DNA from: Delphinapterus leucas
Lineage: Eukaryota; Chordata; Mammalia; Artiodactyla; Monodontidae
DNA: 64,000 nt
Reading direction: 5' to 3'
Assembly: GCF_002288925.2 (NCBI RefSeq)
Contig: NW_022098072.1
Span: 17,321,201 to 17,385,200, forward strand
Shown: positions 23,746 through 36,655 of the stretch, piece by piece
Position numbering within the stretch: position 1 is the stretch's first letter
How the letters are laid out: every line of letters begins with the position of its first letter
Notes under the pieces: model-generated
The model's input: the letters and a program-made list of their open reading frames with translations, nothing else
Told to the model about the DNA's origin: nothing
The model's database searches: none
Made by a program: the position numbers and the translations under genes

Positions 23746-26587
23746 AAAAGGAGAGTGCTCAGATCAATAAAATTAGAAATGAAAAAGGAGAAGTTACAAC
23801 AGACACCACAGAAATACAAAGCATCGTAAGAGACTACTACAAGCAGCTCTATGCCAATAAAATGGACAACCTGGAAGAAATGGACAAATTCTTCGAAAAG
23901 CACAACCTTCCAAGACTGAACCAGGAAGAAATAGAAAATATGAACAGACCAATCACAAGCACTGAAATTGAAACTGTGGTTAAAAATCTTCCAACAAACT
24001 AAGTCCAGGACCAGATGGCTTCATTAGAGAAGAGCTAATACCCATCTTTCTCAAACTCTTCCAAAAAATTGCAGAGGAAGGAACACTCTCAAACTCATTC
24101 TACGAGGCCACCACCACCCTGATACCAAAACCAGACAAAAAGAAACCAGATACTACAAAAAAAAAAATTACAGATCAATATTGATCCTCAACAAAATACT
24201 AGCAAACAGAATCCAACAACTCATTAAAAGGATCATACACCATGATCAAGTGGGATTTATCCCAGGGATGCAAGGATTCTTCAATATATGCAAATCAATC
24301 AATGTGATACACCATATTAACAAATTGAAGAATAAAAACCATATGACCATCTCAATAGATGCAGAAAAAAATTTTGACAAAATTCAACACCCATTTATGA
24401 TAAAAACTCTCCAGGAAGTGGGCATAAAGGGAACCTACCTCAACATAATAAAGGCCATATATGATGGACGCACAGCAAACATTACTCTCAATGGAGAAAA
24501 ACTGAAAGCATTTCCTCTAAAATCAGGAATAAGAGAAGGATGCCCACTCTAGCCACTATTATTCAACATAGTTTTGGAAGTCCTAGCCATGTGAATCAGA
24601 GAAGAAAAAGGAATACAAATTGGAAAAGAAGAAGTAAAACTGTCACTGTTTGCAGATGTCATGATACTATATATAGAAATTCCTACAGAGGCCACCAGAA
24701 AACTACTAGAGCTTATCAATGAATTTAGCAAAGTTGCAGGATACAAAATTAATACACAGAAATCTCTTGCATTCCTATACACTAACAATGAAAGATCAGA
24801 AAGAGAAATTAAGGAAACACTCCCATTTACCATTGCAACAAAAAGAATAAAGTACCTAGGAATAAACCTACCTAAGGAGGCAAAAGACCTGTACACAGAA
24901 AACTATAAAATACTGATGAAAGAAATCAAAGAGGACACAAACAGATGGAGAGATATACTATGTTCTTGGATTAGAAGAATCAATATTGTGAAAATGACTA
25001 TACTACCCAAAGCAATCTACAGATTCAATGCAGTCCCTATCAAAATACCAATGGCATTTTTCACAGAACTAGAACAAAAAATGTTACAGTTTGTATGGAA
25101 ACACAAAAGACCTTGAATAGCAAAAGCAATCTTGAGGAAAAAAAAAAAAAACGGAGCTGGAAGAATCAGACTCCCTGGCTTCAGATTATACTACAGGGCT
25201 ACAGTAATCAAGACTGTATGGTACTGGCACAAAAACAGAAATATAGATCAATGGAACAGGATAGAAAGCCCAGAGATAAACCCACGCACCTATGGTCACC
25301 TAATCAATGTCAAAAGAGGTCAGAATATACAATGGAGCAAAGACAGCCTCTTCAATAAGTGGTGCTGGGAAAACTGGACAGCTACATGTGAAAGAATGAA
25401 ATTAGAACACTCCCTAACACCATACAGAAAAATAAACTCAAAATGGATTAAAGACCTAAATGTAAGGCCAGACACTATAAGACTCTTAGAGGAAAACACA
25501 GGCAGAACACTCTTTGACATAAATCACATCAAGATCTTTTTTGACCCACCTCCTAGAGTAATGAGAATAAAAACAAAAATAAACAAATGGGACCTAATTA
25601 AACTTAAAAGCTTTTGCACAGCAAAGGAAACCATAAACAGGATGAAAAGGCAACCCTCAGAATGGGAGAAAATATTTGCAAATGAAGGAATGGACAAAGG
25701 ATTAATCTCCAAAATACACAAACAGCTCATGTAGCTCAATATCAAAAAAACAAACAACCCAATTAAAAAATGGGCAGTTGACCTAAATAGACATTTCTCC
25801 AAAGAAGACATACAGATGGCCAACAAACACATGAAAAAATGCTCAACATCACTAATCATTAGAGAAATGCAAATCAAAACTTTAGTGAGGTATCACCTCA
25901 CAGCGGTCAGAATGGCCATCATCAGAAAATCTACAAACAACAAATGATGTAGTGGGTGTGGAGAAAAGGGAACCCTCTTGCACTGTTGGTGGGAATGTAA
26001 ATTGATACAGCCACTATGGAGAACTGTATGGAGGTTCCTTAAAAAACTAAAAATAGAGCTACCACATGACCCAGCAATCCCACTCTTGGGCATATACCCA
26101 GAGAAAACCATAATTCAAAAAGACATATGCACTCCAATGTTCATTGCAGCGCTATTTGCAATAGCCAGGTAATGAAAGCAACCTAAATGCCCAGTGACAA
26201 ATGAATGGATAAAGAAGATGTGGTACATATATACAATGAAATATTACTCAGCCATAAAAAGGAACGAAATTGGGTCATTTGTAGAGATGTGGATGGACCT
26301 AGAGACTGTCATACAGAGTGAAATAAGTCAGAAAGAGAAAAACAAATATCGTTTATTAACAAATATATGTGGAATCTAGAAAAATGGTACAGATGAACCG
26401 GTTGGCAAGGCAGAAATTGAGATGCAGATGTAGAGAACAAACGTATGGACACCAAGGGGGGAAAGTGTGGAGGGGATGAATTGGGAGATTGGGATTGACA
26501 TGTATACACTAATATGTATAAAATGGGTAACTAATAAGAACCTGCTGTATAAAAATAAATAAAATAAAAAATTTAAAAAAAGAATTA
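23746..26587 (+). mobile_element. L1 (ORF2 to 3' end), broken, 3' half of a SINE/L1 chimera
   Basis: 5'-truncated L1: ORF2 from just upstream of the reverse transcriptase, through the C-terminal region, to the 3' UTR and A-rich tail. RT landmarks: [14 protein letters not shown] (24250-24291), [15 protein letters not shown] (24352-24396), and the catalytic box reads FADV instead of FADD (about 24651-24662). Stops break the frame (for example at 24001 and 24550) along with an A-run at 25138-25150. The right flank AAATTATTGCA (26588-26598) pairs with 23512-23522. Dead copy. Confidence 0.93.
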
Positions 26588-26598
26588 AAATTATTGCA

Positions 26599-29500
26599 AC
26601 TGTTATTTCTGCTTTCAGTCATGTTTCTCTTCAATTCTACTCTCCATGGCATCAGGAGAACCTGTTCTAAAGTCACAGGTTTGATCAGGTGTTTCCCCAT
26701 TGCCTGCAGGATGAAGTCCAAACTCCTTAGGATGATATACAAGGCCTTTGCAACAAAAGAAATATAACAAAATAAATCACTACCAAATCTTATTCCCTTT
26801 GGTAATATTATACATCCACATCCTTGTCATGGCTCCATGGAGGCACAGGGTGATTTCCCACCCTTTGACTTTCAACTTGCCCATGGGATTGCTTTGACCA
26901 ATGGTATGTTAGGAATGTGACATGAACAGGGGCTTAAAAGGAGCTTGCATGGTTGGGCTTGTTCTTCTGCCATCACTCTAAGAACATACTGTGATACCCT
27001 TGGTCCCTGCAGCCTGAGTCCAGAATGAGATATGTGGGCTGGACCCACAACCTGAAGCAGAGCTTCCCAGCCAACCCCTGCTTAGATCAGCTGATTAGCA
27101 GTTGAACTGCAGACCTATGAGCATGAAAATAAATGCTAATTATTGCAGGCCAAAAATATGTTCATGGTTGTTTATTACACAGCAAAAGATGATAGACACA
27201 ATAACTAACATTTTAGTCCTTATACAGTGCCAGGAACTTTCACATCTATTAGCTCATTTAACTTTCCCAATAACCTATGAAACAGTCTTTCTTGCACTGC
27301 ACAGATGGGAGAACTGATATTTAGTGAGCTCATGTTACTTGCTTAAGTCTATAGACTAAGTAAGTGTGGTGGATATGGGATTTGAACTCAGATTTGTTTT
27401 TCCCCACTACACGCCTTCATCTCCTACTGCTCCCCTAATTTCTGCTATTTTCTGCTTTGGCAATAGCGTACTCTAAAATACAATTTATATCTCCAGCCTT
27501 TGCACATGTTGTACCCCATGCAGCACCTACCATATGGTAGGTGCTCAACAAATATTTATGGAATGGCTAATGAATAAGTGGCTGTTTAGAATTCCTCTTT
27601 TTTGTCACCTAGATAATTCACAAATAATCTTCAAAACCTGGTTTAGAGATCACTTCTATGTGAAGTTTTTTCTTCACCTCTCCAATTTCCTCCTTTGTGC
27701 TTTTCAATCTTTACCACAGTCAAAAGTTCTGCCTCTCATACTAAATTGCAGTTATTTCATGACACATTTGTTTTCCTGATCTTAGGATTTCTCAACATTA
27801 AGTTTCACAATAATTCATGTTGCATTCCTAGGGCTAGTCTGGGCACATGCCTAATAAGTGTGTTTTCATTCTAAGTGGTATTTTTGATCACCAAAATAAT
27901 ACCAGATCTAAGCTTCCAGGAAATTCTAACGAATTTAAGCATCATGACCATCCATCAATGCTATCCACATTTATAAGCAGACACTAAAAACAAAGTTAAA
28001 ACTAGTAAGTTTCAAGAGGTGTAGGAAACTCCTTACCTGTAACCTAGGACTTTCCACCTCTCCTCCATGCCCTTCCTGAAAATCACTGCATAGAGCAGGA
28101 TGTTATGATGGGAAAGCACCACACCTGTGGAGGGCATACTTGCAGGGGGAAAAAGTTTGTTTAATCTCAAGGTTTCAGACTGATTTTTCTTAACCAAACT
28201 ATTTGAAATGCATAGAGTTTTATAAGGATAAATAAAATTAACTACATTTTGAAGTAAGTACTTTTAAAATCACTTATTCTGATAGAAGCTGCAGAAAAGA
28301 CTCCCTGGATGATACTTTATCACTTTATCAAAGAATTGCAACAACCACTAGATGTCAGCACTTATGAACTGAAATCCTGCCAATGGTTCTGATGTCAATT
28401 TCATTTTTTCTTTAAGGTTATGATTTATGAGAAAAGATAATTGGAAAACATATGAAAGGTTTGCTTGAAATATATAAAATAATATATTTAGAAAATAATA
28501 AACTCAATTATGGTGACAATTCTTAAAACAAGAATAAAAATCTAACTTTAAATGACCATTTTGCAAGCCCTGGAGGTTCACCAACTGGCACTTTGCCAAA
28601 TCAGGACCAGGACAAAATTCTATGTGCAAGGATTCTCTACAAGCAGTACCCTATCATCTCAAGAACCAAATAACTGGACTTTGAATCTAAGTATTTGGCA
28701 GTTCCTTCAGGTCATGGGACCAAGATGTTCTTCACAAAAGAACCACACTAGCTATGGTCCTGCACACGTGCTGCCTGTGTTGCTTCTTGGCACCTGCCCA
28801 ACAACTATTTTCAGTCTCTCAGATTTAGGCCATAGAATCACTAAGTTCCCTTGTGCATCTCTTTTGAAGCATAGTCAACAAAAACAAATCAAGATCAGTG
28901 CACTGACAGGCTGCTTAAAATACAAAAATTGTTTGCTTGTTTTTCCTGGAACATAAAAATCCCTCTTGGGCCACTTCTGAGCAGCAAAACAAAGTGAGAT
29001 GCGCCAGGAGAAAGGAGCATGACAAAGGTGTGCCGACTGGGCGGGGTCTGTGAGCCTGCGGCTGGAAGTACTGCAAGTCTAATTAGCTGCTTAATGAACT
29101 ATTATTAAGCTGTCTGGGGTTGAGTGAGGAATGTACACAGTTGGCTCAGCTGACTGGCATCATTTTGCTCAGAGTCTGCAGTGAAACAATAGAATTTGTT
29201 AGGTCATTAGATATATTTTCATAGGTAGTCTCAGAGATCTCTTCCATAAGTAAGGTTCCATAACACGTGAGGCTAATTAAATAGACCCTGTCTCTTCCAC
29301 CACCTGAACTTAGTTTTAAGAATATGAAAGTGTTTTTTTCTTATTTAAAAATAAAAACAAGGTAAAAATCACACCACAGAATTAACATTTCTATTGAGCG
29401 TGCCTTATGACAGAGAGGTAAAATAAGGCTCTAATATTGCTTTCCATTTTCCCCAGCCTCACATTTTTGTTTGCATGCTCTGAGAATTTTGTCCCAGACT

Positions 29501-30233
29501 ATTAGTTAAATTATTATAATACACTAAAATTTTCTTTCAGTGATTATAAGATTTATATTCCACTTTCTAACTATAATTACCAGAGTTATTTGAATTTAAT
29601 TCTGTGTTTAAGTGGGTTCAATGTGTATCGACAGTTCTTTCCTACATAACTTGATTATATATTTTCATTTACATTTTAAAGATGAAGAAAAAAATTCTTA
29701 AACTGCTTTTGTTTACTTGTTTTATTAAAGATTATATGGAGGTTTAGAGATAGAATTAGGGTTATTTGACATTCTTTTCTTGTTTTGTAGAGTCCTTATT
29801 TTCTTTAATCTCCTTGAGACTCAAAGAAATTATGTAAAATTTTGTTCTTCTGAAGTGTACTCTTTATCATTTACATCCTCTAGTCCATTCTGTTTTTCTT
29901 CTAGCATTTCTGTACAGGTTTCATGGGAGTGTCTCTTGCTATTTGCCAAAAAATAGTGTGGTGGAATCATCTTAATGCCTTTCCTTATTCACTTGGGGAC
30001 TCTTTGAATCATTATTTTAGAATATGAGGTGGGGGTTTCATTTTGATGCTTTTTATCCTATAATCAGTCCCTTGGTTGCCTAAGAGTGGGTGGGTGGGTG
30101 GTTAAAAGCCCATGGGCTGAAGGAAGCCACAGTGTTAGGGCTTTATGTTAAAAACTCTACCATTGCCCAGTTACGCCAAAGTATGAAAAGTATTTTAGCG
30201 TTCTTACTCAATGGAATGTCCTTGGGTGTTGGT
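26599..30233. other. Intergenic with old LTR/L2/MIR remnants and a possible conserved element
   Basis: No gene seen. 26640-26760 is L2-like ('gatgaagtccaaactcctta'). 26790-27195 looks like an old LTR-age repeat ('gattgctttgaccaatggta'). 27200-27410 is MIR ('gtgccaggaactttcacatc...gatttgaactcagattt'). 27480-27575 is L2-like ('taggtgctcaacaaatattt'). 28960-29260 is unique and has homeobox-type cores (CTAATTAGCTGCTTAATGAA). Confidence 0.5.
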
Positions 30234-30247
30234 CAAAGAATTTGATT

Positions 30248-30488
30248 TAAATATACACACTACTATATATTAAATAGATAGCCAACAAGGACCTACTGTA
30301 CAGCACAGGGAACTAAACTCAATATTTTGTAATAACCTATAAGGGAAAAGAATCTGAAAAAGAATACATACATATATATATGTACATAAATATGTATAAC
30401 TGAATCACTGTGCTGTACATCTGAAACTAACAGGACATTGTAAATCAACTATATTTCAATAAAACAAACAAACAAAAAACAGAAACCC
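30248..30488 (+). mobile_element. L1 3'-end fragment with TSD, plus orientation
   Basis: Reads 'aaggacctactgtacagcac', 'aatctgaaaaagaatacata', 'gtaaatcaactatatttcaa', then an A-rich tail. Perfect 14-bp duplications CAAAGAATTTGATT at 30234-30247 and 30489-30502. Confidence 0.88.
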
Positions 30489-30828
30489 CAAAGAATTTGA
30501 TTAAAACAATCAGGTTAGTGTGATACTCCATGATTTTTTCTTTCTTTCTTTTTTTGTTTTTTTGAGATAGTCAACTTATTCTTTTCCATCTAATCATTTT
30601 CGTTCCTCTGAGCAAATTTGGTTTCTAATATTGACTCCCCTCTCTCTTACCCTTCAGAGCTCTCTCGCCCTGATTAAGAAGCCAGGTTAGAGAATTTTTA
30701 AAATGGAAGCTAGGGGCCACAGGTTCTATTACAACCGACCATCTGCAGGGGGCTCCAGGCGGCTTAGTCTCTGCTTTTCTTGCTGCCTCCCATGCTTTTA
30801 GTCTTGCATCTTCAAAATGGGGGTACAG

Positions 30829-30948
30829 GGAATGCCCTGATGGTCCAGTGGTTAGGACTCCATGTTTTCACTGCTGAGGGTGCAGGTTCGATCCCTGGTC
30901 AGGGAACTAAGATCCTGCAAGCCACACAGCATGGCCAAAAATTTTTTT
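30829..30948 (+). mobile_element. Short CHR-type SINE with 14-bp TSD
   Basis: Head GGAATGCCCTGATGGTCCAG, tail GCATGGCCAAAAA. Perfect AAATGGGGGTACAG duplications at 30815-30828 and 30949-30962. Confidence 0.93.
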
Positions 30949-30962
30949 AAATGGGGGTACAG

Positions 30963-32334
30963 TGGGCACCTTATCTTGACTTACTTCTGATAATACTACA
31001 AATAATCTCAAGTAAAGGAATGCTTTGTTGATGCCATGGAAAAGTATATACCAAACTGTTACTCTGAGGAGTCTACTTGGTATATTATGTACTCTATCCT
31101 GTTCTAATTTTTCAATAAAGTTGTTTCATTTCAATAACTTTAAGATTAGAGTTTAGAAAATTAATCAGCTTTAATATTGCAGCAGATAAAATTTTAGTAC
31201 TAGAAATTTACATGTAGAATGGTTATATGTAAATAATAAGAAAATACTTTGTAGAAAAATGGATAGAATAATGATTAAAGAAGCAGCAATAATAAAAATT
31301 TTTCCAAATGAAGATAAATACATTAGAACAAGTACATAGGCTGAGAAAGGGCACTAATCTTATTGAAATGCAACGAAAATTGTATTCAATATAATCTAAA
31401 TATCAATCTGAAGAAAATATTGAAGAAAACGGGGTCTAGAGCCTCTTTTGAATTAACTGACTTTAGAAATGTTCAAATATTTGAGGATGCTGGAACTGCT
31501 TTCGCATTTATAGATGTGCTCTAACTGATTTTCCCAATTATCATGAAAACTATTCCAGTTTAGTAGACCATAGGCATCAATCACAAGCCCTTGAAACAAC
31601 CTCCCAGGTGTTTCTATGAGATGGTGATTACATTACACATGCTCTCTCACACACACAGATATTATAACTTGAACCAGACAATTCCCTCATAATACAATAA
31701 TTATTATTAAAACCCCTTCCAAGTCACCTGTTCAGCTAAGTAGGGATGCCTGTATTTCAAGCCCTTAGGGAACCCTGCAGAAATCTGAGAGTCTAAAGAA
31801 TTTGAGCATCTCCACACCACTCTGAATCAACTGTTTATTTTATGGCTAACTGCCCCACAGCTTTATTGTGAAGATAGGAGCATCACCATAGCAAAGCGAG
31901 TTGTTAGATAAAAACACTGTTTTATGAATCAATATCATAGATAATATTTGAGTCCCAATTCTGTTTCTTATTAGTCTTATTAGTTGAAACACAGCCCTCC
32001 TGTTCATGTTTCCTATTATTGTCCAAACAACCCTTGGAATAACCATACCATCCTCTACATCTCTGCCCAATGTGGTTCTGGGAGGTGATGAGAATTGGCT
32101 TGAGCCTCTACCTACTATCAGGACTGGGATTCCCAAGTCCATTCCTCTGACGAGTCCATGTAGCTCATGTTCTTTGGCAAACATTGCAGGATTCTGGTCC
32201 TTGGCAATGCTTTCTGGGCTACCATTTTCACTATCATCCTGAAGTTGGCACACTTCTTTGCATCTCCAGCCATAATGTGGTCTTTGTTGTATTGACCCCA
32301 CAGTGGAAGACAGAGAGGTGATAAATGTTCTTTC
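30963..32334. other. Intergenic; contains an unexplained 151-codon open frame
   Basis: No gene recognised. On the minus strand 32301-31846 is open for 151 codons with no low complexity (begins MGSIQQRPHYGWRCKEVCQL). It matches nothing I can name and shows no splice context; treat as an open frame only. Confidence 0.4.
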
Positions 32335-32352
32335 TAAATGATACCCTTTTGG

Positions 32353-32640
32353 ACTTCCCTGGTGGCACAGTGGTTAAAAATCCTCCTGCCAATGCAGGGG
32401 ACACGGGTTTGAGCCCTGGTCTGGGAAAGTCCCACATGCCTCAGAGCAACTAAGCCCGCATGCCACAACTACTGAAGCCCACGCGCCTAGAGCCGGTGCT
32501 CCGCAACAAGAGAAGCCACCGCAATAAGCCTGCGCACCACAACGAAGAGTAGCCCCCGCTCGCCGCAACTAGAGAAAGCCCGTGCACAGCAACGAAGACC
32601 CAACACAGCCAAAAAATAAAATATTTATTTAAAAAATAAA
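32353..32640 (+). mobile_element. Long CHR-type SINE with 18-bp TSD
   Basis: Head GGACTTCCCTGGTGGCACAG, tail GCCAAAAAATAAAATATTTA plus A-rich. Perfect TAAATGATACCCTTTTGG at 32335-32352 and 32641-32658, so a fairly recent insertion. Confidence 0.95.
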
Positions 32641-32658
32641 TAAATGATACCCTTTTGG

Positions 32659-32849
32659 CCTCCATCTATAACTTTTACTATGAAATAATTCCTCACTCTA
32701 TTGAACAGTCCCCTCTATGAGGGAAGGTACCAAATCTATCTTGTTCATTTCCATATCTCCAGGGCACTTCCTGGCACATAGTAAGTACTCAATAATATTT
32801 GTTCAATGAATGTTCTAAGTCCCTCAAGGATTGACTAGAGAATATATTT
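32659..32849. repeat. L2 3'-end remnant
   Basis: Phrase 'tatgagggaaggtaccaaat...cagggcacttcctggcacatagtaagtactcaataatatttgttcaatgaatg' (in parts), a diverged L2 3' end. Confidence 0.6.
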
Positions 32850-33060
32850 TTATTTTTATTTTTTTTGGGGGGTATGCGGGCCTCTCACTGTTGTGGCCTC
32901 TCCCGTTGCGGAGCACAGGCTCCGGACGCGCCAGCTCAGCGGCCACGGCTCACGGGCCCAGCCGCTCCGCGACATGCAGGATCCTCCCAGACCGGGGCAC
33001 GAACCCACGTCCCCTGCATCGGCAGGCGGACTCTCAACCACTGCGCCACCAGGGAAGCCC
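32850..33060 (-). mobile_element. CHR-type SINE, minus orientation
   Basis: T-rich start, GTATGCGGGCCTCTCACTG, ends GCCACCAGGGAAGCCC. Same young subfamily as 9587, 36439 and 56031 with a few private changes. No clear target duplication found. Confidence 0.93.
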
Positions 33061-33089
33061 CAACACCGACTTTTAAAATAGACTTTCCG

Positions 33090-34170
33090 GTGGGCTTTTG
33101 ATCCAGACAAAATGGTATAGACTTTTCTAATCAAGAACAACTATAAACCCTGAAAGTGACAAAAGAGGCAATCATAGACTAGGGACCCAAGGCTGGAGAA
33201 ACGACACAGTGGCTGGGTATCTTATGATCCTCCCCACCCAGCACTAAGAGGTAACTCATACTCCATGTCTTCCAAATCCCAACCTAGTGGCAGGAGATGG
33301 CCCAGGTAGACTCATTCCTCCCCTGGATCAAACAAGAGTCCTGCCAACAACACCAGACAGGCCAAGTGACACTGGCAAGGGGGACAGAGTGGAAGCTCCT
33401 CTGAAAACAAGAGGCCCAGGGGAACAACTTGTCATCCCCATGAGCTGAAGACTTCCTTTTCCCACCTAGAAGCCAGGTGGCTTGCACCGGGGAAGTGTCT
33501 CTCAGCCCCACAGGTGGCAACAGCAGGGATCAGTGGAAACCCTAGTGGCACCAGAGGAGAGAAGCAGACCAAAATAGTACAGCAAAGGCTCTGAATATTA
33601 AATTGTCATTGAAACCACAGGCTACAAATACACCAGGTCCTGCATGCTAAACCTGAGCAGAGTGACTGCCTGCTAAAATAAAAGATTTAAACAGGACCTC
33701 GAATTTCCTAACACAACAGCCCAATATCCAGGATACAACAGAAAATCGCCTCTAATACTAAGAGCCAGGAAAAATCACAACTAAATGGGAAAAGCAAAAT
33801 GAAACAACACTAAGATGCATCAGATGTTGGAATTATCTGACATGGATTGTAGAGAGCCACCATAAAAATGCTTCAACAAGCCATTATGATTTCCCTTGAA
33901 ACAAATGAAAAGACAGAAAATTGCAACAAAGAAATGTAAGTTAAGAAAAAAAAAAAAAAAAGGAAAATAGAAAAAAGAAAAGGAAAATAAAGAAAAAAAA
34001 AAAACAAATGGAAAATAGAAAACTGAAAAGCACAATAACCAAAATAAATAAATCACTGGATGGGCTCACTTGTAGAGTGATGACAGGATTGAAGCAGTGA
34101 ACTTGAGGACAGATAAATAAAATTCACTGAACCTGAATGACAGAAAAAAAAAAATAGACTGAAAAGAATA
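33090..34170 (+). mobile_element. Old L1 5'-UTR/ORF1 fragment
   Basis: Contains old L1 ORF1-region phrases: 'tgttggaattatctgacatg', 'aaaaatgcttcaacaagcca', 'cccttgaaacaaatgaaaag', 'cactggatgggctcacttgt', 'agactgaaaagaat'. Heavily mutated. A-rich low-complexity inserts at 33945-34015. Confidence 0.75.
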
Positions 34171-36427
34171 TCCTCTTCCTGATGATCCAGAAGAAACTCT
34201 CTTTTGCTATGTGGTGAATTGTTTCCCTGTCTGACACATTAATTCCAACCCCCATCCTCTACAGAGGTTGGGGGGATTTCATCTGCCCTTTGTCCTAATT
34301 TCATTTTCACAAGGACCTAGCTGTTAGATGCAAAGCTTTCTCCCAGGGATCTGGGGCCTCTAAGCAAAAAAGGAAATTCTGTAACCTGCTTTGAGGTTCA
34401 CACTGGATAGATTAATAACCAACGTCACCTTCTGCATCCTTCCATCTCCCATCCATCAGACATTTCTTATGGTTCCTCATATAAGATAGTGTCGGGCTGC
34501 CCTACCAGGATTCAGAAGCACAGTCTCCTAGCTGGGATCTATGACAATCCTTTAAGCTCCAGAAGTTAGCTCTGCAAAATGGAGAAGTAAATGTTTAATG
34601 TAAATATATAAACTTTTATTAAGCAAATACTATAAATTAGTTAGCTACTCATTATACAAAGTAAAAAATATACAGAAAGTGATATTAAAGAAACACATCT
34701 TTTTAGATACAAGTCACATTCCTTTCAGAGTAAATCTTAACTTATATCTATGACTCCTTGATCTTTAGTTTTCTCTGCTACCTTTAAGAAAAATAGAAAT
34801 ATCCCACTTCTGGTATTTTGGACCTGTTCACAACTGTGTTCGCTGCTTCAGTTGGTATGTTTTACTTTGGGAACAGTTTCAACATCTAAAGCCTTACTTT
34901 AGCTGTTTCAACTGCTTTGCAACTTTGTGTTGTCAATGCTTAGGCTGGAAGTCCCTTGTTAACTAATTAGCTCTGGCTAATTACTTGCATATTCTAATTG
35001 CCCTACCTATCTGTCTGAATCCACCATAATCTCTGGGACCTGATTTCTTGGCACTTCTCTCACTGTCAGATTTAGCTTCCGTCTGTTCTGAAGCTTGCCT
35101 GCTAAACCCTTCTCCTTCCTGTCTCTCTCTTCAAACCAAGAGCCTAAGAGAGGAAAACACGGACTGAAATCACAAATCACAAAATATGACTCCTGCCACT
35201 TCCTTCCCCCAAACTCATGGTAAGCTCATCATGGTTATTCACACACAAAAATTTCAACAGGAGCTACACTGTTCTAGGCAAGGGGCTGGTCTGTTGAGAA
35301 AAGTAACCACACACGCATCTTCCCAGTTAAGTCTCTCTTACGATCTGATCTACTGGTTTTTGTATTCATAATACTTTGCATTATTTTTCCTGAGTTTAAA
35401 TCTTAGCTTAAGGACCTACTATTCCTGTGTCCATGAGCAAACTATTTAATACCCACTCCTCCCCAACCCCAAGTCTCAGTTTATCCGTTTATAAAGAAAG
35501 AATTGTTTTAGTACCTACAAAAGTTGATTCTCTGGTAAGGATCAACTGAGTGTTATGATCACCTGGAATATAGTAAGCACGTGATAAATGTTGGCTATTG
35601 TCACTCTTCTGATTTCTGTTACTAAAATAAGTTGTTCCCATATCCTTTATTTACTAAATTATAAATTCTGTGAGTGCAGGACAGTCTTATTCCTCTCTGT
35701 ATACCATTTTAGAAGGCTTCACTTGAAGCTGATTGACCCTGTTTCATGGTTGCTATTGCCACCCCTAATGTCACCATTGCCACAGACTGTGTCACACTCT
35801 TCCAACCAGAAACCTCTGTTACATGGCAGCAAAAAAAAAAAAAAAAAAAAAAGCAGAACTCTCTGCTACATGGTGACAATATATATTCTAAATATGTCTC
35901 AATACAAATGTACTAATAACCATACCCAACTTAAAACTGTCTTCTAGAAACATGGCTGGAGGCTACTACTTGTCTCTGTTCCCACTCTCTGGGCTTGACA
36001 TTTGAAGCAGTGATTCCAGGTAAGTGGGTCATTCGAAGGTCTAGACGGTGAGAAGTATTAGGAAGCTTGATTGGCTAGTTTTCAATCTAGCTTTTTTGTT
36101 GTAATCTCCATCTGTCTTGCTTCTCTGTATATATCTTAGTTGGTTCAGAACTGGGAAAGGAGAATGGAGTATTATTTAATGCCTCATCAAGTCAGCAGAA
36201 ACTAGTGACAAACCCAAGGCACAGTAAAGGAAGAAGAAAAATTCCTGTACAATAAGAAAGTATTAAAGAGAGACTGAAATAAGGAAAGCAAAATATAAAG
36301 AAAAGAAGGATATATTTTTAAAATACTACCAGTGATAAGAATGGCACTAACAGTTGCTTTTGATGCTATTCCTGACAGTCAATTGAGGAAGAGACTAGGC
36401 AGACACTGAAATCTAGAATGCTGATCT
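34171..36427. other. Intergenic, MIR remnant, no gene
   Basis: 35390-35600 is MIR-like ('caagtctcagtttatccgtt' .. 'taagcacgtgataaatgttg'). A pure A run lies at 35830-35852. No gene recognised. Confidence 0.5.
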
Positions 36428-36438
36428 CTTACCTCTTT

Positions 36439-36644
36439 TTTTTTTTTTTTTTTGCTTTACGCGGGCCTCCCACTGTTGTGGCCTCTCCCGTTGCGGAGCA
36501 CAGGCTCCGGACGCGCAGGCTCAGCGGCCATGGCTCACGGGCCCAGCCGCTCCGCGGCATGTGGGATCTTCCCAGCCCGGGGCACGAACTCGTGTCCCCT
36601 GCATCGGCAGGCGGACTCTCAACCACTACGCCACCAGGGAAGCC
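36439..36644 (-). mobile_element. Young CHR-type SINE with TSD, minus orientation
   Basis: Long oligo(T), GCTTTACGCGGGCCTCCCAC, ends GCCACCAGGGAAGCC. Flanks CTTACCTCTTT at 36428-36438 and 36645-36655 are identical. Confidence 0.95.
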
Positions 36645-36655
36645 CTTACCTCTTT

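Noticed and set aside
24181..25734. Reverse-transcriptase-like open frames as a functional gene
   Set aside because: They belong to a 5'-truncated L1 with stops and an altered catalytic box (FADV).
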